Under the pieces are notes generated by a model. That model did no database searches. It was not told where the DNA came from and saw only the letters and a list, made by a program, of their open reading frames with translations. This document shows positions 45,368 to 56,266 of a stretch of DNA of 64,000 bases, piece by piece. How positions within the stretch are numbered: the stretch's first letter is position 1; every line of letters begins with the position of its first letter. Location: the NCBI GenBank assembly GCA_964017145.1, contig OZ024852.1:310001-374000 (forward strand), given 5' to 3'. The translations under genes and the position numbers were made by a program. The DNA comes from Agrocybe praecox (lineage: Eukaryota; Basidiomycota; Agaricomycetes; Agaricales; Agrocybaceae).

Positions 45368-46155
45368 TTAAGTCAGTTGTCGAACGAATGAACTATACAT
45401 TATCTTACCTACGTTTCGAAACTTTGGTGAAAGGACAAGAGGAGAAATATTATCCTGACGGAGGAGGGCGGGGTCAGGTAGATCTGCTGAAAGAAGGTCC
45501 GCAAGGGAGCGGTGGCGTGTACGTTGCGCTGTGTGAAACTCATCTGCACATACGTGGTTGGGGGGGAAATCTGCCAGACTATGTTCCTGTTCGGCGGACG
45601 TCCCGGAGCTTTGACTTCCTTGTTTTCCCAAGGTTTCCATATATTTGTCCTTGGCGTCATGGAGAAGAATGTCATCTGGACCTGGTTTGGAAATATGAAG
45701 CTTGAGGTAGCCCATTTTGGAGATTTCGTCCATGACGCCGTAAGGTGAGCCTATGTCAAAAAATACAAATTGGACTATGGTCACCCTGCACGCACTGGGG
45801 GATAACATACCATATGAGTTTCGGTATTTGCGGAATTGCATTTTGTCGGGGTTGTGGAGAATGTTGGATACATTAACTAAATTGGAATATCAGAAGGAAC
45901 GAACAAAACTGAAAGGCAGAACATACCATGGAATCCGCATTGCTCACTGGAGAGGCGGTACGCCCCACATATGAGACTCACATTGTGGTCAGCATGACTA
46001 AATTCTGTCACGAGGACTAGTGATTTGCGTCCGTGGAAGCAATTGGGCAGCATAAAGTTCGTTTGGGTAGAATGAACTTCAAGGGACTCAGGAGGGACAA
46101 TGGACCCGTCGGCGCGTAAGGGACTAAATGTGGTATCAATAACGGTATAAGGCAT
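45368..46155 (-). CDS. Hypothetical multi-exon protein
   Basis: Exons join by good splice signals. The first, from ATG 46155, has MPYTVIDTTFSPLRADGS, NFMLPNCFHGRKSLVLVTEF and AYRLSSEQCGFH. A short one has VNVSNILHNPDKMQFRKYRN, and the next has SPYGVMDEISKMGYLKLHIS. The end runs into a stop at 45368. A possible upstream exon from ATG 46295 (MDPHHVADFEDYLVETQ) would need an intron of only 23 nt, so it is left out. Function unknown; no recognised domain. Confidence 0.5.
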
Positions 46156-46295
46156 GCCAAGTTGATATGGACATACTATGCAACCTCCATGAGCCTACCT
46201 GGCAATGGATAAGGCTCGAATGTCGTGAGATTGTAAGCGAGGAGCTGAGTCTCGACAAGATAATCTTCGAAGTCGGCAACGTGGTGCGGATCCAT

Positions 46296-46697
46296 GTCAG
46301 ATGTGGCAAGTTTGATGTCTAGCAACAAGCCACGGGAGAACTATTTATGTATCGCTAGGGCATATAGACACTCTTGTTAGGAGTAAGGGCAATTCAAAGA
46401 CATGACTACTCACCGGTAAACATAGCACAAATATTTTTCAATATTAAGGTAAACAACGGCACATTGTTTACAATGGCACAGGGGACGGTTGAGGGCGTGT
46501 GATATCTGTAGCGTCAAGATAGAGTGCCAGAAGAAGATAATAAAGCTTGTGGAAATATGAGCAGCAGTGTCGCCGCTCTAACAAGTTACTGCACCGAGGG
46601 TGATTAACCACAGATCCCTAAATGGATAGGTAAGAATAGTTTATGACAGGAAAATTTTCACTCACGTACTGGCAAAAGATCGTTCAGATTACTGGCG
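46296..46697. other. Intergenic or undetected first exon of the F-box gene
   Basis: The downstream F-box frame has no ATG, so its start should lie in this stretch, but no convincing exon could be chosen. Confidence 0.45.
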
Positions 46698-47858
46698 TTG
46701 GCAAACGAGCTATTGACAGAGATTATCAGCTACCTCCCCAGGAGCGACCGAGCAACAATTTTACGAACGTGCTGGATTTTGCATGACACAACAGCTCGAC
46801 TACTCTATCGCCATGTCCGGTTATACGGGCGTCCTGCACGGATATTCTTCAAAGCGATAATCGAAGGGAACCAAGGCTATGGTGAACACGTCAGGATACT
46901 CGACTACAGAGCAAGTGCCAGTATAGACGTCTACATTACCTTTTTCATGTTGTCAGAGGCCTTGCCTCTGATGCCAATGGTGGAAACCCTATGTCTAGGT
47001 TTGGGTAAGGATATGGCAAGCTCCCTCCTGCACTTGCTCAAAAGGACAAGGGTTGTGGACCTACACGCAAGTTCTCATCAGGCGAACATAGGAATAGCAG
47101 ACAACGCACCATCACCCCTCCATTTGGCAAGGCTCAAGACCCTTGTACTACGAGGCGACAATCGTCTTCTTCACATCGTGCGGCAACGGCACCTGACCTC
47201 AATAGCGATGACGAGGCCTGTAGGAAAGGCTGACTTTGTCCAATTTATTCGGATAGTAGGGAACGGAAAGGGAGAGAATCATGTCCTAGAGAATTTGGAG
47301 ATTGTCTTTGAACAGGAGTTAAGTGAGCGTATGCCGATCCCAATGACAATCCTTGGGCTTGTATTTGGAGGCCTGAAGAAGGTGGGCATTCATGCAGCAC
47401 GCTTTAATGCCTTGGTATGTGTTAGCATCATAGGCGACTGAACGGAGATCTCACCTGGATTTGTTTAGGAAGCAACACATATTCTGACATTTTCCCCGCC
47501 ATTCTTTCCAGCACTGGTCGAGCTGCGATTTAACGAATCTACGATTATACAACCTTTCTGGCATATCAGCCACGAAGATGCAATGTCTATTCAAAGTGCT
47601 CACCTCGAGACAGCTACGAAACTACGTAAAGATTTTACGCTGGCAACGTTTGGGACGATTGAGTGGAAGCGAAAAGCAGAGGAGGGATGGAAAATGACTC
47701 GCCTAGACAACAGTACCGATGAGCCAATTGAACCCCCTATGGACTTGGCGATATTTCCGCATTTTGGCTGCATCCATTACGATACACCACGAAGGCTGAC
47801 GACAAAGGATATCTCAGATCATTTCAAAGATTTTATTCCCGGAGAAAAGGAATTATGA
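46698..47858 (+). CDS. F-box protein, 5' end unresolved
   Basis: The frame opens LANELLTEIISYLPRSDRA then LRTCWILHDTTARLLYRHV, the F-box pattern of basidiomycete F-box/LRR-like proteins that recruit targets to SCF ubiquitin ligases. The first exon ends NAL. After an intron (GTATGTG..TTTAG, ending near 47468) it continues EATHILTFSPPFFPALVELR. The remainder contains MTRLDNSTDEPIEPPMDLAI and ends PGEKEL at 47858. The middle has alternating Leu segments typical of degenerate leucine-rich repeats. The open frame begins with TTG, so the true ATG lies in an upstream exon that I could not fix. The target is unknown. Confidence 0.7.
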
Positions 47859-48047
47859 ATAACATAGTAGGGTACAAGTAGGATAACAGTGAATTATGTG
47901 CGATACTGCTTAGTCAATTATACGTGACATGTTCAATACAAATTTATTTATTTATGAATTTTATGAATCTTATCTTATCTTATCGTGTTTTCTTCGATGA
48001 ATTCAGTGAGTAATGCTGGAAATGATAGAAGACTTTGAAATAGACTG
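47859..48047. other. Spacer at Helitron 3' side
   Basis: AT-rich with repeated TTATC units near 47969-47985. The Helitron 3' end (CTRR plus hairpin) should lie in or beyond this stretch, but I could not identify it. Confidence 0.4.
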
Positions 48048-51000
48048 CTATAATACAGTTGCTTTTTCGATGGCATTGAGGCGATTTAGCTCGGCTTGCA
48101 GTTCAGCAGATATCCAAGTGTATATTTTACTGGCCGGAAACCAACGCAGGATGAGCAACCCATCAAGTGATTTAACACGAGACAACATGACGTACACACC
48201 TTGTCCTCGAGCCGTAGCCAGGTCCACAATAACCCGTTTCAGTGTTCTTCCTTGGCTTTTATAATCTGTGTAAACGTAGCCAGGTACTAGGGGAAGTTGT
48301 CTTCGAGAAAATGTCTTGCCTTTGCCCCTAAGAATCTGATGATGTTTGATTGATGTTACTGTCGGAAAAATTGGAACAACGTTAACAGGAAGTCCGGGTA
48401 CGGAGATACCACAATCCGGAACAAGGACATAAGCTAGGACTGCATGACGGTGCCCATTCGCATCTTGGTCGTATTTAATTCCATGAATAATACCTTCTGA
48501 ACCATTAACAATGCCACTGTCGAATGCAAGATTCTCGGTGATCATGACCTTCATGCCAACAAACAAAGGTAACCTACCAAAGGACTCATTATTCAGAGAT
48601 GACGACATGTCCCATAGTTTTCTCTGCTCAGAACGTTTGGGGGATTTCCTGTTGACATGGTCAACTGAATAATATACATGTATGTCCTGCTTATGACGCT
48701 GGGCGTGATACTTTATAAGACGAGAATTCAATATATCTCGAAGTGATTTGCTCCCCACAATAATTGGTGCATCACGGAAGAGTGATATGTCTGGATTTGT
48801 TACTTGTTTCTCAAGTAGACGTGTGCTAAGATAGTTAATATCGGAGTTGGGTGCAGCTTGAATGCACTCTCCAAGTCGTAATCTGTCAAGGAAGGTAGCA
48901 TACAAAGGGTCATCAGCATGGCGTTGGTTTTTTACAAGAGTAACGACTGCATTAACCTGTCGCCAGAGAAAGGCTCCATTCATTTGACCTATTCCATGTT
49001 CATTTCGACTTTGCGCGAAGGATTGGTTGCGAATCAGCTCATGTGAGTAGAGTGATCGTTCCTTTGGGGGTTTAAGTTGTGCAAAGTCTCCCATAAAAAT
49101 AATATTGATACCTCCAAATGGTTTGTTGGAATTTTGGGGGTCATTGCCCTTTGCCTGTCTTGTACGATTGGATAAATCACTCATGAGGGATGATCCAAGC
49201 ATTGAAACTTCATCCACAATTAATGTCTTGACATGTCTCCAGATTTTTACAAGAGAGTCAACATCCTTGGATTTTCCGTTAGGGGTCTTCAGTATCAGTG
49301 AGTGAAGGGTCTGTCCACCAATTAAAACCGCAGCAATACCGGTGGGTGCACTCAATAGTAGCTCATTTCTACGCCCGAGTTGCTCATACAGCTTTATAAT
49401 AGCCTTAATAACATGTGATTTGCCAGTACCGCCAACACCTGCAACATGCATGAGCAGCTGTTTATTTTGATATCCCGGATCGATCGCGTGGCGTGCGACT
49501 AATCGAAACGCTTTCAGTTGCTCACTGTTCAGTGTCATCTGTGTAGCGATTTCTTCTACAACACTCTGCGCTTGAGCTTGATTGTTGTTCACTACACCTG
49601 CATCTGCGCGAAGTACAGCACGGGCTACAAGAGGGCCAGGAGGGCGGAAGAAATTTGTCCGGTTTGCAGCATCTCCCTGGTCAGAATCCGTGTTTGCAGT
49701 CTGGAGTCTTTTCTTCTTGTCTCTCATGATTGCCGCGAGATCCTTGATATGAGTCTTATCGGCATCTGTTACACGCTGAACATGGCCATACCGATCGCTT
49801 GCTTGATGCGTTGTTAAAATATCCTCCATTGTCATTGGTAAGCACATATCAAGAAGTCTTGATGTGTCTGAACTGAGGACTTCATTCATTCCGCTATCTT
49901 CTGGGTAATCCGCTGCACGGGCTGTGTCGAAGTCGAATGGACTGCTGGAACTGTATACATCATCTAGGTTTGCCGAATAATTGTGCAGACCATCTGAATA
50001 GGAGATGTTCATGTCTTGATGTGAATCGGAAAAACCTTCCTCATGTGCTGGTATACTGTGCTGGGCGCGTATAGTACTTGCGTGAGCATCTCGAGCGTCG
50101 TGACACTCGGTGAGCACATTCATATTTGCTATCAATCTCAGGTGTCTTGGGGATAATGTCAGACTATGCTCATCGAATGCTGCCGTCCAGGTCTGGTTTG
50201 GTTCACGTAGGTTTGACGGATGTCTCCACGGTTTGAACAAGGTCATCATATCTCGTGCCCAAAGCTCTTTGAATTGTGCGTTTCGATTGGGATTTGGAAA
50301 GGAAGGTCCAATTAAGACAGGGATGTACCTTGTTCTGCGCATTTGAAGGTAATGTGTCCAATACTCAGGATGCTCTTCACTAGAGAAGGAACCAGGTTTT
50401 AGCTGCACGTCACTTTCTCCCTTTGCATAACGAACTTTAGATGTAACTGATACAAAGTCATACAGGCACAATTCTTCAAACATAGCAGAAGTCGAACGAT
50501 AGATATAGTCTAATTGCTGATTCGAAACCGATATAGATTGTGGACCCAGCGTCAGAGCCATTTGTGGCTCGAACGGGGGATCGCTGTTGCTCGCTGCAGT
50601 CTCAGGTTCGTCAACTATTTGCCACTCGCTTTCAACGTATTTATGAATGGCACCCCAATGCATGACGCTGAACTTGTCTGATTTGTAATGATCTCCACCT
50701 CCTACAAGATAACTCATAACCTGAGGGTGTGATATCTCATGACGGCCCATCATACTGTTTACCGCGGTATTGACAACACTCACATTTACACTATCTGGAG
50801 GCATATCGGTAGGGTCTGTGATTTTCTCGTGTGTTTTGGTCACAGCGTACGATAGAGCTGACATACCCACATGAACAGACAACGATGGCTTGGTGGCGTA
50901 GTCGGTCGAATAACGTATAAAGGACTTTGCAGAATCGCCTGATCCTATATGTTTGATGTCCATATTGCATTGAACACCCACAGTAACAACATCGGTATAA

Positions 51001-53534
51001 GCTGCGATTCTCGGATGAAGGCGACGAAGAGTGACTGCACTCGTCTCCGCGTCAAGAACAGTGCATTGCCTTGTCTCGCCGTTCATACCCAGACGACAGT
51101 TTTGGTCGTTCTTTTCTTGATTGCGATCCAGGTATTTCCAACAGGTCGCCTGGTGTTCATGCCACTGATATTGATGAAGCAGGTGGATTAGCCTGGCATC
51201 ATACTCTTTCCAGAAATCTTCAGTTCGTGCCCAGGGCCCATCAGGCGAAATAACAGCAAGAACACCCGGGTGTGGGTCACCAGTCTCGGTGTGCAGGACC
51301 CATCTGGGAAATTCTGCTTGCTGGGCTTCACAGGTAACAGTACCGGGGAACTCAGTTTTAATGATGGATTCTAACCAAGTAAACAGGTCATGTTTATAAC
51401 TTTCAGACTCTGTAATACGATCTCGAAGAACTTGTGGAGAAGGATGACCTTGAAGCCAAATTAACATGTGGCAGTGCAACGTTCCTTTACCTTGCGCTTC
51501 GACGGTGCCGTAGTAAGAATCACATATACCATACACTCCCCTACCACGTTTATAACGCAACATTATTTCAATAAACTTGGTAATAATGACATCAAAGAAT
51601 CTTGCACATGCTGACGGATTGTTTGCGGCAAATAGTTTTCTCTGCCATGCTGACATATCCTCTCCGCGGCTTATTTCGTCCAGGTTAATATCATCGCCGG
51701 CTAGAAGTCGAACTAATGGATGATCAACGTCGGAAGGATTCAACGTCACAAATAACGTAGGAGCCCCTCTAAAATTTATCAATGCACGTATTTCATTGCG
51801 CATCATCAGTTTGTAACCATCACTTCCAGGTACATGTCGTGATATTGTCTTCAGTGAGGTAAGAATTTGAAATATCTTACTTTCGGCTTGTACTGAAGGG
51901 CGATAATGTGGATTAGCAGCGATTTTGGCTGTTAGGGATATAAGAACCTCAGTGTCTATGCTTAGAAGGTCTTGGACAAGTTTACGATGGCGACTGAAGG
52001 ACACTGAGAACCGTAGATTTTGTGCGACGGTGGCCTTTCTAATGACATTGTAAAAAACAAAGGCAAATTCGGGATCTTTTTCAAAGGGACTTTCATCAAC
52101 AGTCAATAGGTGAGTAAGTTGTTCTTGCATGGATATCTTTACTGTACGAGCAGGATGATGAAATCCCCCAATACCCCACGGATCTAGGTGTGGAAAAATC
52201 CAGGTAAGAATCGAGGGATTGTGGAAGTCTGGAATACGTTGGGAACCCCTGCCCGAGGCTATGAAAGGCCTTCCTTGAAGACACTTCTCCAGGGCAATGC
52301 TTTTCATAGCATGATAACTTTGCGGTGAGTCGTCACCTTCGGTGTACCCAACATTTTCCATCAACAAATCATCTCCGTCTACGCAGCCTCGATGAGAATC
52401 GACGTTTCTGAATGTGTAATCAGAGGTGGATGCCTCTATTGCATTGTTAGGATTCACTTGGCCAATATGTACAGAACGTGGTACTCCTTCCTGTTCTCCT
52501 TGGTCAAGGAGACTATTCAGATTTTCCTCGCTGTATCTCACTGCACTGGAATAATGACCGTTATGGGTAAGGAGAAATTGGATCATTATTTTCACATTGC
52601 TCTTTCGAACTAATACCGGCCCAAATTTTTTGATTGAAGATCTTGTTGGAAGGCGATCTCCAACAAAAATGACACACATTGTATCACGAACCACTTGTGG
52701 ATGAGGTGGCAAAATATCGTTCATCTTTACAACGTCCAACGGCGATACCATGATATTACCACGGATACCTTTTCGAGCTCGATGAAGCAGGGTTTCGGGA
52801 GCCTGCTCCTGTCCGTCCGCTGTTCCTGAAGCCTGAAACTTACATGTAATGGTATTGGTACGCGCTCTTGATACTAGCATACGTTCGAACAGTGTTGCAG
52901 ACTGAAACGCCTTCTTAGCGTCGTCGGGCAGGTTTTCAATAGAATAGAATAACCAATTAGCGAGCACAAACTTGGGCATTTTCCCAGATGTCAAGGACTT
53001 GTGACACAGGTTACAAAGCCTAATGTTACCATTACTAGAGTGCGTGTATTGCAGCCCTTTATGGTTCAGGATTGCTCCCTGATACATATCAATATCGTAC
53101 GTTCTTGGCAGTAGGTGAGAAGGGAGCTGATCATTTCTCAGAAGTTGGAGATTAATACTACTGGTATGAAGCCATTGGGAATCAGACATAAATTCTCTCT
53201 TACTACAAGCAGCGCATACTACCATACCAAGTTTCTCTTGACTGAATTCACTTCGCCATTCCTTAAGGATCGACAATTTCATTTCATCATCCAGTGGCTT
53301 GAGATGGTCAGTGTTATGACTGTCATATTCCAGCTCATCGGGGACTGACTCAATTAAGACCGGATCCATGTGACTATCAGGAATTGGTTCTACCACAGAA
53401 GGAGCGACGGGTACTTCTTCGGAACGGATGAACTTTGTCTCAACATGTTGACGTGCTGACGATTGACATTTGAAAATATATAAAAGATTCCAGCACCTCT
53501 GAGAACATGTATGCTCGTAAATCATCAGACACAT
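48048..53534 (-). CDS. Helitron RepHel transposase (full-length)
   Basis: A single frame of 1828 codons from ATG 53534; the open frame extends to 53591 without ATG. The N-terminal part has a Cys-bearing region around IRLCNLCHKSL and a DUF6570-like segment. The Rep domain shows TLFVTLNPSDVDHP, the HUH-type LHCHMLIWLQ, and the two-tyrosine motif RYSTDYATK needed for rolling-circle strand transfer. The helicase is SF1/PIF1: HVAGVGGTGKS (Walker A), LIVDEVSMLG (Walker B), FMGDFAQLKPP, VNGSEGIIHG and YTDYKSQG, ending VMLSRVKSLDGLLIL. All catalytic motifs appear intact, so it may be active. The 5' TC and 3' CTRR termini were not located, so the element length is unknown. Neighbouring orphan genes could be cargo. 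Confidence 0.92.
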   Translation of the reverse strand: MCLMIYEHTCSQRCWNLLYIFKCQSSARQHVETKFIRSEEVPVAPSVVEPIPDSHMDPVLIESVPDELEYDSHNTDHLKPLDDEMKLSILKEWRSEFSQEKLGMVVCAACSKREFMSDSQWLHTSSINLQLLRNDQLPSHLLPRTYDIDMYQGAILNHKGLQYTHSSNGNIRLCNLCHKSLTSGKMPKFVLANWLFYSIENLPDDAKKAFQSATLFERMLVSRARTNTITCKFQASGTADGQEQAPETLLHRARKGIRGNIMVSPLDVVKMNDILPPHPQVVRDTMCVIFVGDRLPTRSSIKKFGPVLVRKSNVKIMIQFLLTHNGHYSSAVRYSEENLNSLLDQGEQEGVPRSVHIGQVNPNNAIEASTSDYTFRNVDSHRGCVDGDDLLMENVGYTEGDDSPQSYHAMKSIALEKCLQGRPFIASGRGSQRIPDFHNPSILTWIFPHLDPWGIGGFHHPARTVKISMQEQLTHLLTVDESPFEKDPEFAFVFYNVIRKATVAQNLRFSVSFSRHRKLVQDLLSIDTEVLISLTAKIAANPHYRPSVQAESKIFQILTSLKTISRHVPGSDGYKLMMRNEIRALINFRGAPTLFVTLNPSDVDHPLVRLLAGDDINLDEISRGEDMSAWQRKLFAANNPSACARFFDVIITKFIEIMLRYKRGRGVYGICDSYYGTVEAQGKGTLHCHMLIWLQGHPSPQVLRDRITESESYKHDLFTWLESIIKTEFPGTVTCEAQQAEFPRWVLHTETGDPHPGVLAVISPDGPWARTEDFWKEYDARLIHLLHQYQWHEHQATCWKYLDRNQEKNDQNCRLGMNGETRQCTVLDAETSAVTLRRLHPRIAAYTDVVTVGVQCNMDIKHIGSGDSAKSFIRYSTDYATKPSLSVHVGMSALSYAVTKTHEKITDPTDMPPDSVNVSVVNTAVNSMMGRHEISHPQVMSYLVGGGDHYKSDKFSVMHWGAIHKYVESEWQIVDEPETAASNSDPPFEPQMALTLGPQSISVSNQQLDYIYRSTSAMFEELCLYDFVSVTSKVRYAKGESDVQLKPGSFSSEEHPEYWTHYLQMRRTRYIPVLIGPSFPNPNRNAQFKELWARDMMTLFKPWRHPSNLREPNQTWTAAFDEHSLTLSPRHLRLIANMNVLTECHDARDAHASTIRAQHSIPAHEEGFSDSHQDMNISYSDGLHNYSANLDDVYSSSSPFDFDTARAADYPEDSGMNEVLSSDTSRLLDMCLPMTMEDILTTHQASDRYGHVQRVTDADKTHIKDLAAIMRDKKKRLQTANTDSDQGDAANRTNFFRPPGPLVARAVLRADAGVVNNNQAQAQSVVEEIATQMTLNSEQLKAFRLVARHAIDPGYQNKQLLMHVAGVGGTGKSHVIKAIIKLYEQLGRRNELLLSAPTGIAAVLIGGQTLHSLILKTPNGKSKDVDSLVKIWRHVKTLIVDEVSMLGSSLMSDLSNRTRQAKGNDPQNSNKPFGGINIIFMGDFAQLKPPKERSLYSHELIRNQSFAQSRNEHGIGQMNGAFLWRQVNAVVTLVKNQRHADDPLYATFLDRLRLGECIQAAPNSDINYLSTRLLEKQVTNPDISLFRDAPIIVGSKSLRDILNSRLIKYHAQRHKQDIHVYYSVDHVNRKSPKRSEQRKLWDMSSSLNNESFGRLPLFVGMKVMITENLAFDSGIVNGSEGIIHGIKYDQDANGHRHAVLAYVLVPDCGISVPGLPVNVVPIFPTVTSIKHHQILRGKGKTFSRRQLPLVPGYVYTDYKSQGRTLKRVIVDLATARGQGVYVMLSRVKSLDGLLILRWFPASKIYTWISAELQAELNRLNAIEKATVL

Positions 53535-54103
53535 CTTTGCTTTGGAAGCTGTACCATGTACGATCCCATGTGCGCTACACAAGAGTCGCAAATCTCTGAG
53601 TGTAAAAAAGCGAAAATTGAAGATTAATACACGTATATCAGCGCCGATGACGAGGCAAGAAGGATTACGAATATAATTGCTGATATCGGAAGCATTGATC
53701 CATACATCGTAGAAGCGATAGAAGCTATTTATTCGAAAAACCTGAATACTGTCACATATTCCAAGTGGGTAGGCGCCAGAGAATGTATAAATAGGCAGAA
53801 CTAATCAGGTGGGAGCGTGTCACATGTCACAATATACGTCATAGTCATTCAACATGGATAATCAAGGTTTGACGGAGACGGCATAATCAGCTATACAGAA
53901 TGATTTTTATGCAAGATAAGGTGACTCACAGGAGTTTAAGAGTTGATCTGCAGATAATGTGGCCATACTCCGAGTTGCAGGGGATCGTCAATGATAAAGC
54001 AAGTGTTGTTACGTCAAGGAGACAGAGACAGGAATAACGCACCCGGAGGGCTTTTTAAAAGATTTAAGAATTAGCATGCGAAATAAATACCAATTGAGGT
54101 TGT
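53535..54103. other. Spacer upstream of the Helitron gene
   Basis: No gene recognised. The Helitron 5' end may lie here. Confidence 0.4.
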
Positions 54104-54667
54104 CTACGGATCGTCAACAACAGAAGGCAAGCAGAGGCAAACACGGCCAATACATAGCACATTAAGCAATAATACAAACAACAGGGCCGTGTAAGTCAGG
54201 ACAAACAACCAAACATAGTAAGAATCATGTTGCGCTTTAGGATAGCGAAGATAATAAACTTTATACAATGCATCAATTTCATAATCTTTCATGTGCTCAG
54301 ATCTATTCAAGAGAAACTCAATTATGCATATACTAGGTAGTGCGGATGTGGAGTGAGATACAAAGAACTGAGGTGAGGGTTCATCGGTTGTGAGCGATTG
54401 AAAAGTGGCTCCTTGATACGCGATGTAAAGGGTTGCGAGCAATTCAGCGGTGGCCCCATTGATACGCGGTGTAAAACTGTGCATATAAAAATTGGGGGGA
54501 TGATCTGCATGAATGTGGTCAAACGAAGTAATCGTTTCTTGAACCGGCCAGGAATGGATGCGAATATTGTATCCAATGCAGAAAGAACTTGGATGCTTGA
54601 GGTATGTTATGCGTACTAGACCTGGGAAATATAGGTTCAGTTGCTGATCAGGCGTTCCACGCAGCAT
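54104..54667 (-). CDS. Hypothetical protein with C-terminal membrane segment
   Basis: An open frame of 187 codons from ATG 54667. The globular part has QLNLYFPGLVRITYL, YNIRIHSWPVQETITSF and INGATAELLATLYIAYQG. The end carries a hydrophobic stretch containing WLFVLTYTALLFVLLLNVL, followed by Cys-rich residues. This suggests a tail-anchored or single-pass protein. No family is recognised. It is divergent from the 54786 gene, with starts about 120 bp apart. Confidence 0.5.
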   Translation of the reverse strand: MLRGTPDQQLNLYFPGLVRITYLKHPSSFCIGYNIRIHSWPVQETITSFDHIHADHPPNFYMHSFTPRINGATAELLATLYIAYQGATFQSLTTDEPSPQFFVSHSTSALPSICIIEFLLNRSEHMKDYEIDALYKVYYLRYPKAQHDSYYVWLFVLTYTALLFVLLLNVLCIGRVCLCLPSVVDDP

Positions 54668-54785
54668 GCATCGTTTTACCCAGATGTCGTAGTGGGTGAG
54701 GCTACAGTGTCAGAGGGAGACTTGAAAAGGATACCAGCACCGGTATGGTCCCCCTGCATAATATGAGGTACTTATTTGATGCTGT

Positions 54786-55522
54786 GTGGCACAGAAGACC
54801 GGTGTTAAATGTGTTGTGTTGACTACTGGAGGATCGCTGGACTACCTTGAGGTATCAGTCCAACCCAACAGCGGAGACATGCTACACGTACCAATGCTCT
54901 TCCCAAACGGAGCCTGGAGTCTTCGCCTCACTTGTATTCCTGGCACACCAATTCGCCTGAATGAAGATTGGCGGATCATGGTGTCAAAGGGTCTCCCTAA
55001 TGAGCCAATAAATTTTTCAATCAAGGCATTGTTTGGCATCGAGTGGTCTGGAAATCTGATATTTGCAAAGTATAAAGATAAAGGGGGGAATATACTGTGC
55101 AATGTCGGTGATGAGCTCTCTCTAGTGTTGTCACTGCTGTCAGGGTATGTACGGAAAGTTAACATGTTGCGAATGGCGCTAATATGCTAAAAATAGCTGG
55201 CTTCGTCACATTGTACTTGCAATTGAGGATTCTTAATGAGGAAATGCCTAAAGAAGATATGTCTCCGGATGTATGATTAGCCATCTCCGTACACATACGT
55301 CAATGTTACATTAGTGACAGCGCTATGTAGTACAGTTAAATGCATATGGAATTCTCTTTCAGGATGCTACATATATACCGAATTATAGAGTCCTCCTACC
55401 CTTCCCTATCCGAACGGTGGCTTCTTGCCGATATGAGCGATAACGATGACAGTCTTGGAAAACCCGAAATGGCATTTCCATATGGGATCCGGGAGTGGGA
55501 AGACGTCGTTGACTTGGTCTAA
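54786..55522 (+). CDS. Hypothetical protein, two or more exons
   Basis: The frame begins with GTG at 54786, so an upstream exon is likely. The first visible exon has KCVVLTTGGSLDYLEVSVQP, FPNGAWSLRLTCIPGTPIRL and NFSIKALFGIEWSGNLIFAK, ending LSLLS. After an intron ending CTTTCAG near 55362, reading continues GMLHIYRIIESSYPSLSER and WLLADMSDNDDSLGKPEMAF to a stop at 55522. No recognised domain. It converges on the interrupted F-box gene, 17 bp away. Confidence 0.5.
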
Positions 55523-55539
55523 CTAGGTACATGGTGTAA

Positions 55540-55890
55540 TCAGAAGGGGTCTATAAACAACGCCTGAAAAACATAAGAAAGCATACCATGAAGAGGGATA
55601 GTCCAAGTCAGATTATCCAGGACATGGCGTTCACCACAAATACGTTGCAGCAAGGGGGCATCCCTCACCCACTTGATAACCTCAATTCCGTGTGAGCGCA
55701 ACATGTCAGACCACAGTGGATCCTCGTCACGATGAAGCAATATGCTCTTTCGTTCCAAAAGGGTTAACCGCGGAAAGACAGACACAGCGTAATTGGCGGA
55801 GATAAAGTTGACTGCGGCACCTACGACAGCCTGTGAGTGTCATTGGTGATACTAGAGATATAAAATCTTACTGCAAGATGATTCCAGGAG
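55540..55890 (-). pseudogene. F-box protein, 3' part (cut off by the retroelement)
   Basis: On the minus strand the sequence right of the left target-site duplication continues the F-box gene whose 5' part lies at 62916-63494. An exon ending ESSC, an intron, and an exon with AAVNFISANYAVSVFPRL, LLERKSILLHRDEDPLW and VRDAPLLQRICGERHVLDNL follow, stopping at 55540. Removing the retroelement and one GATGT copy restores a continuous frame across the joint. Confidence 0.85.
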
Positions 55891-55895
55891 GATGT
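55891..55895. repeat. Target-site duplication GATGT (left)
   Basis: Five bases directly before the left LTR, repeated at 62916-62920 after the right LTR. Confidence 0.95.
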
Positions 55896-56254
55896 TGTTA
55901 CGAACACACACGCAGGCCAACTCTTTTTCATTTCCTTTACTGTTTCATCACCTCGCCCTTACCGAACGACTACCACACCTTCACGGTGTGTTTCTTATCG
56001 AACGATCACCGCATTGCTACAATGCCTTTTCCGCATTTCTTACGAACGTTTACCGCACCTTTACGGTGCTCTTTACGCATGTCCTTACATTATAAATACG
56101 TAGTACGATACTCTCTTGTTCTTTAACTAGTTCTTGAGAATACTACAGTTTCATTACTCGAAACTCGAACGAAGAACTAAGAACCTACGACTATAGTCTT
56201 CTTCGGTGTAAACTCTGGGAGTTGTACACACACGAAACGGCTTGTGTCGTAACA
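55896..56254 (+). repeat. Left LTR
   Basis: 359 bp with TATAAATA at 56091-56098. Contains the presumed transcript start near 56125 (AACTAGTTCTT), whose complement lies just downstream of the LTR. Confidence 0.95.
56091..56135 (+). promoter_or_regulatory. LTR promoter: TATA box and likely transcription start
   Basis: TATAAATA starts 34 bp before AACTAGTTCTT (56125-56135). That spacing suits initiation at or near 56125, which would place this 11-mer at the 5' end of the RNA. Confidence 0.6.
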
Positions 56255-56255
56255 A

Positions 56256-56266
56256 AAGAACTAGTT
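56256..56266 (+). other. Probable self-primed primer-binding site
   Basis: AAGAACTAGTT, two bases after the left LTR, is the exact complement of the 11-mer at 56125-56135. No tRNA-3'-end complement beginning TGG is seen here. Fits the Tf1-type self-priming arrangement. Confidence 0.6.

Noticed and set aside
46155..46295. Upstream exon from ATG 46295 for the 45368 gene
   Set aside because: Joining it needs a 23-nt intron, below any usual size; kept only as a note.
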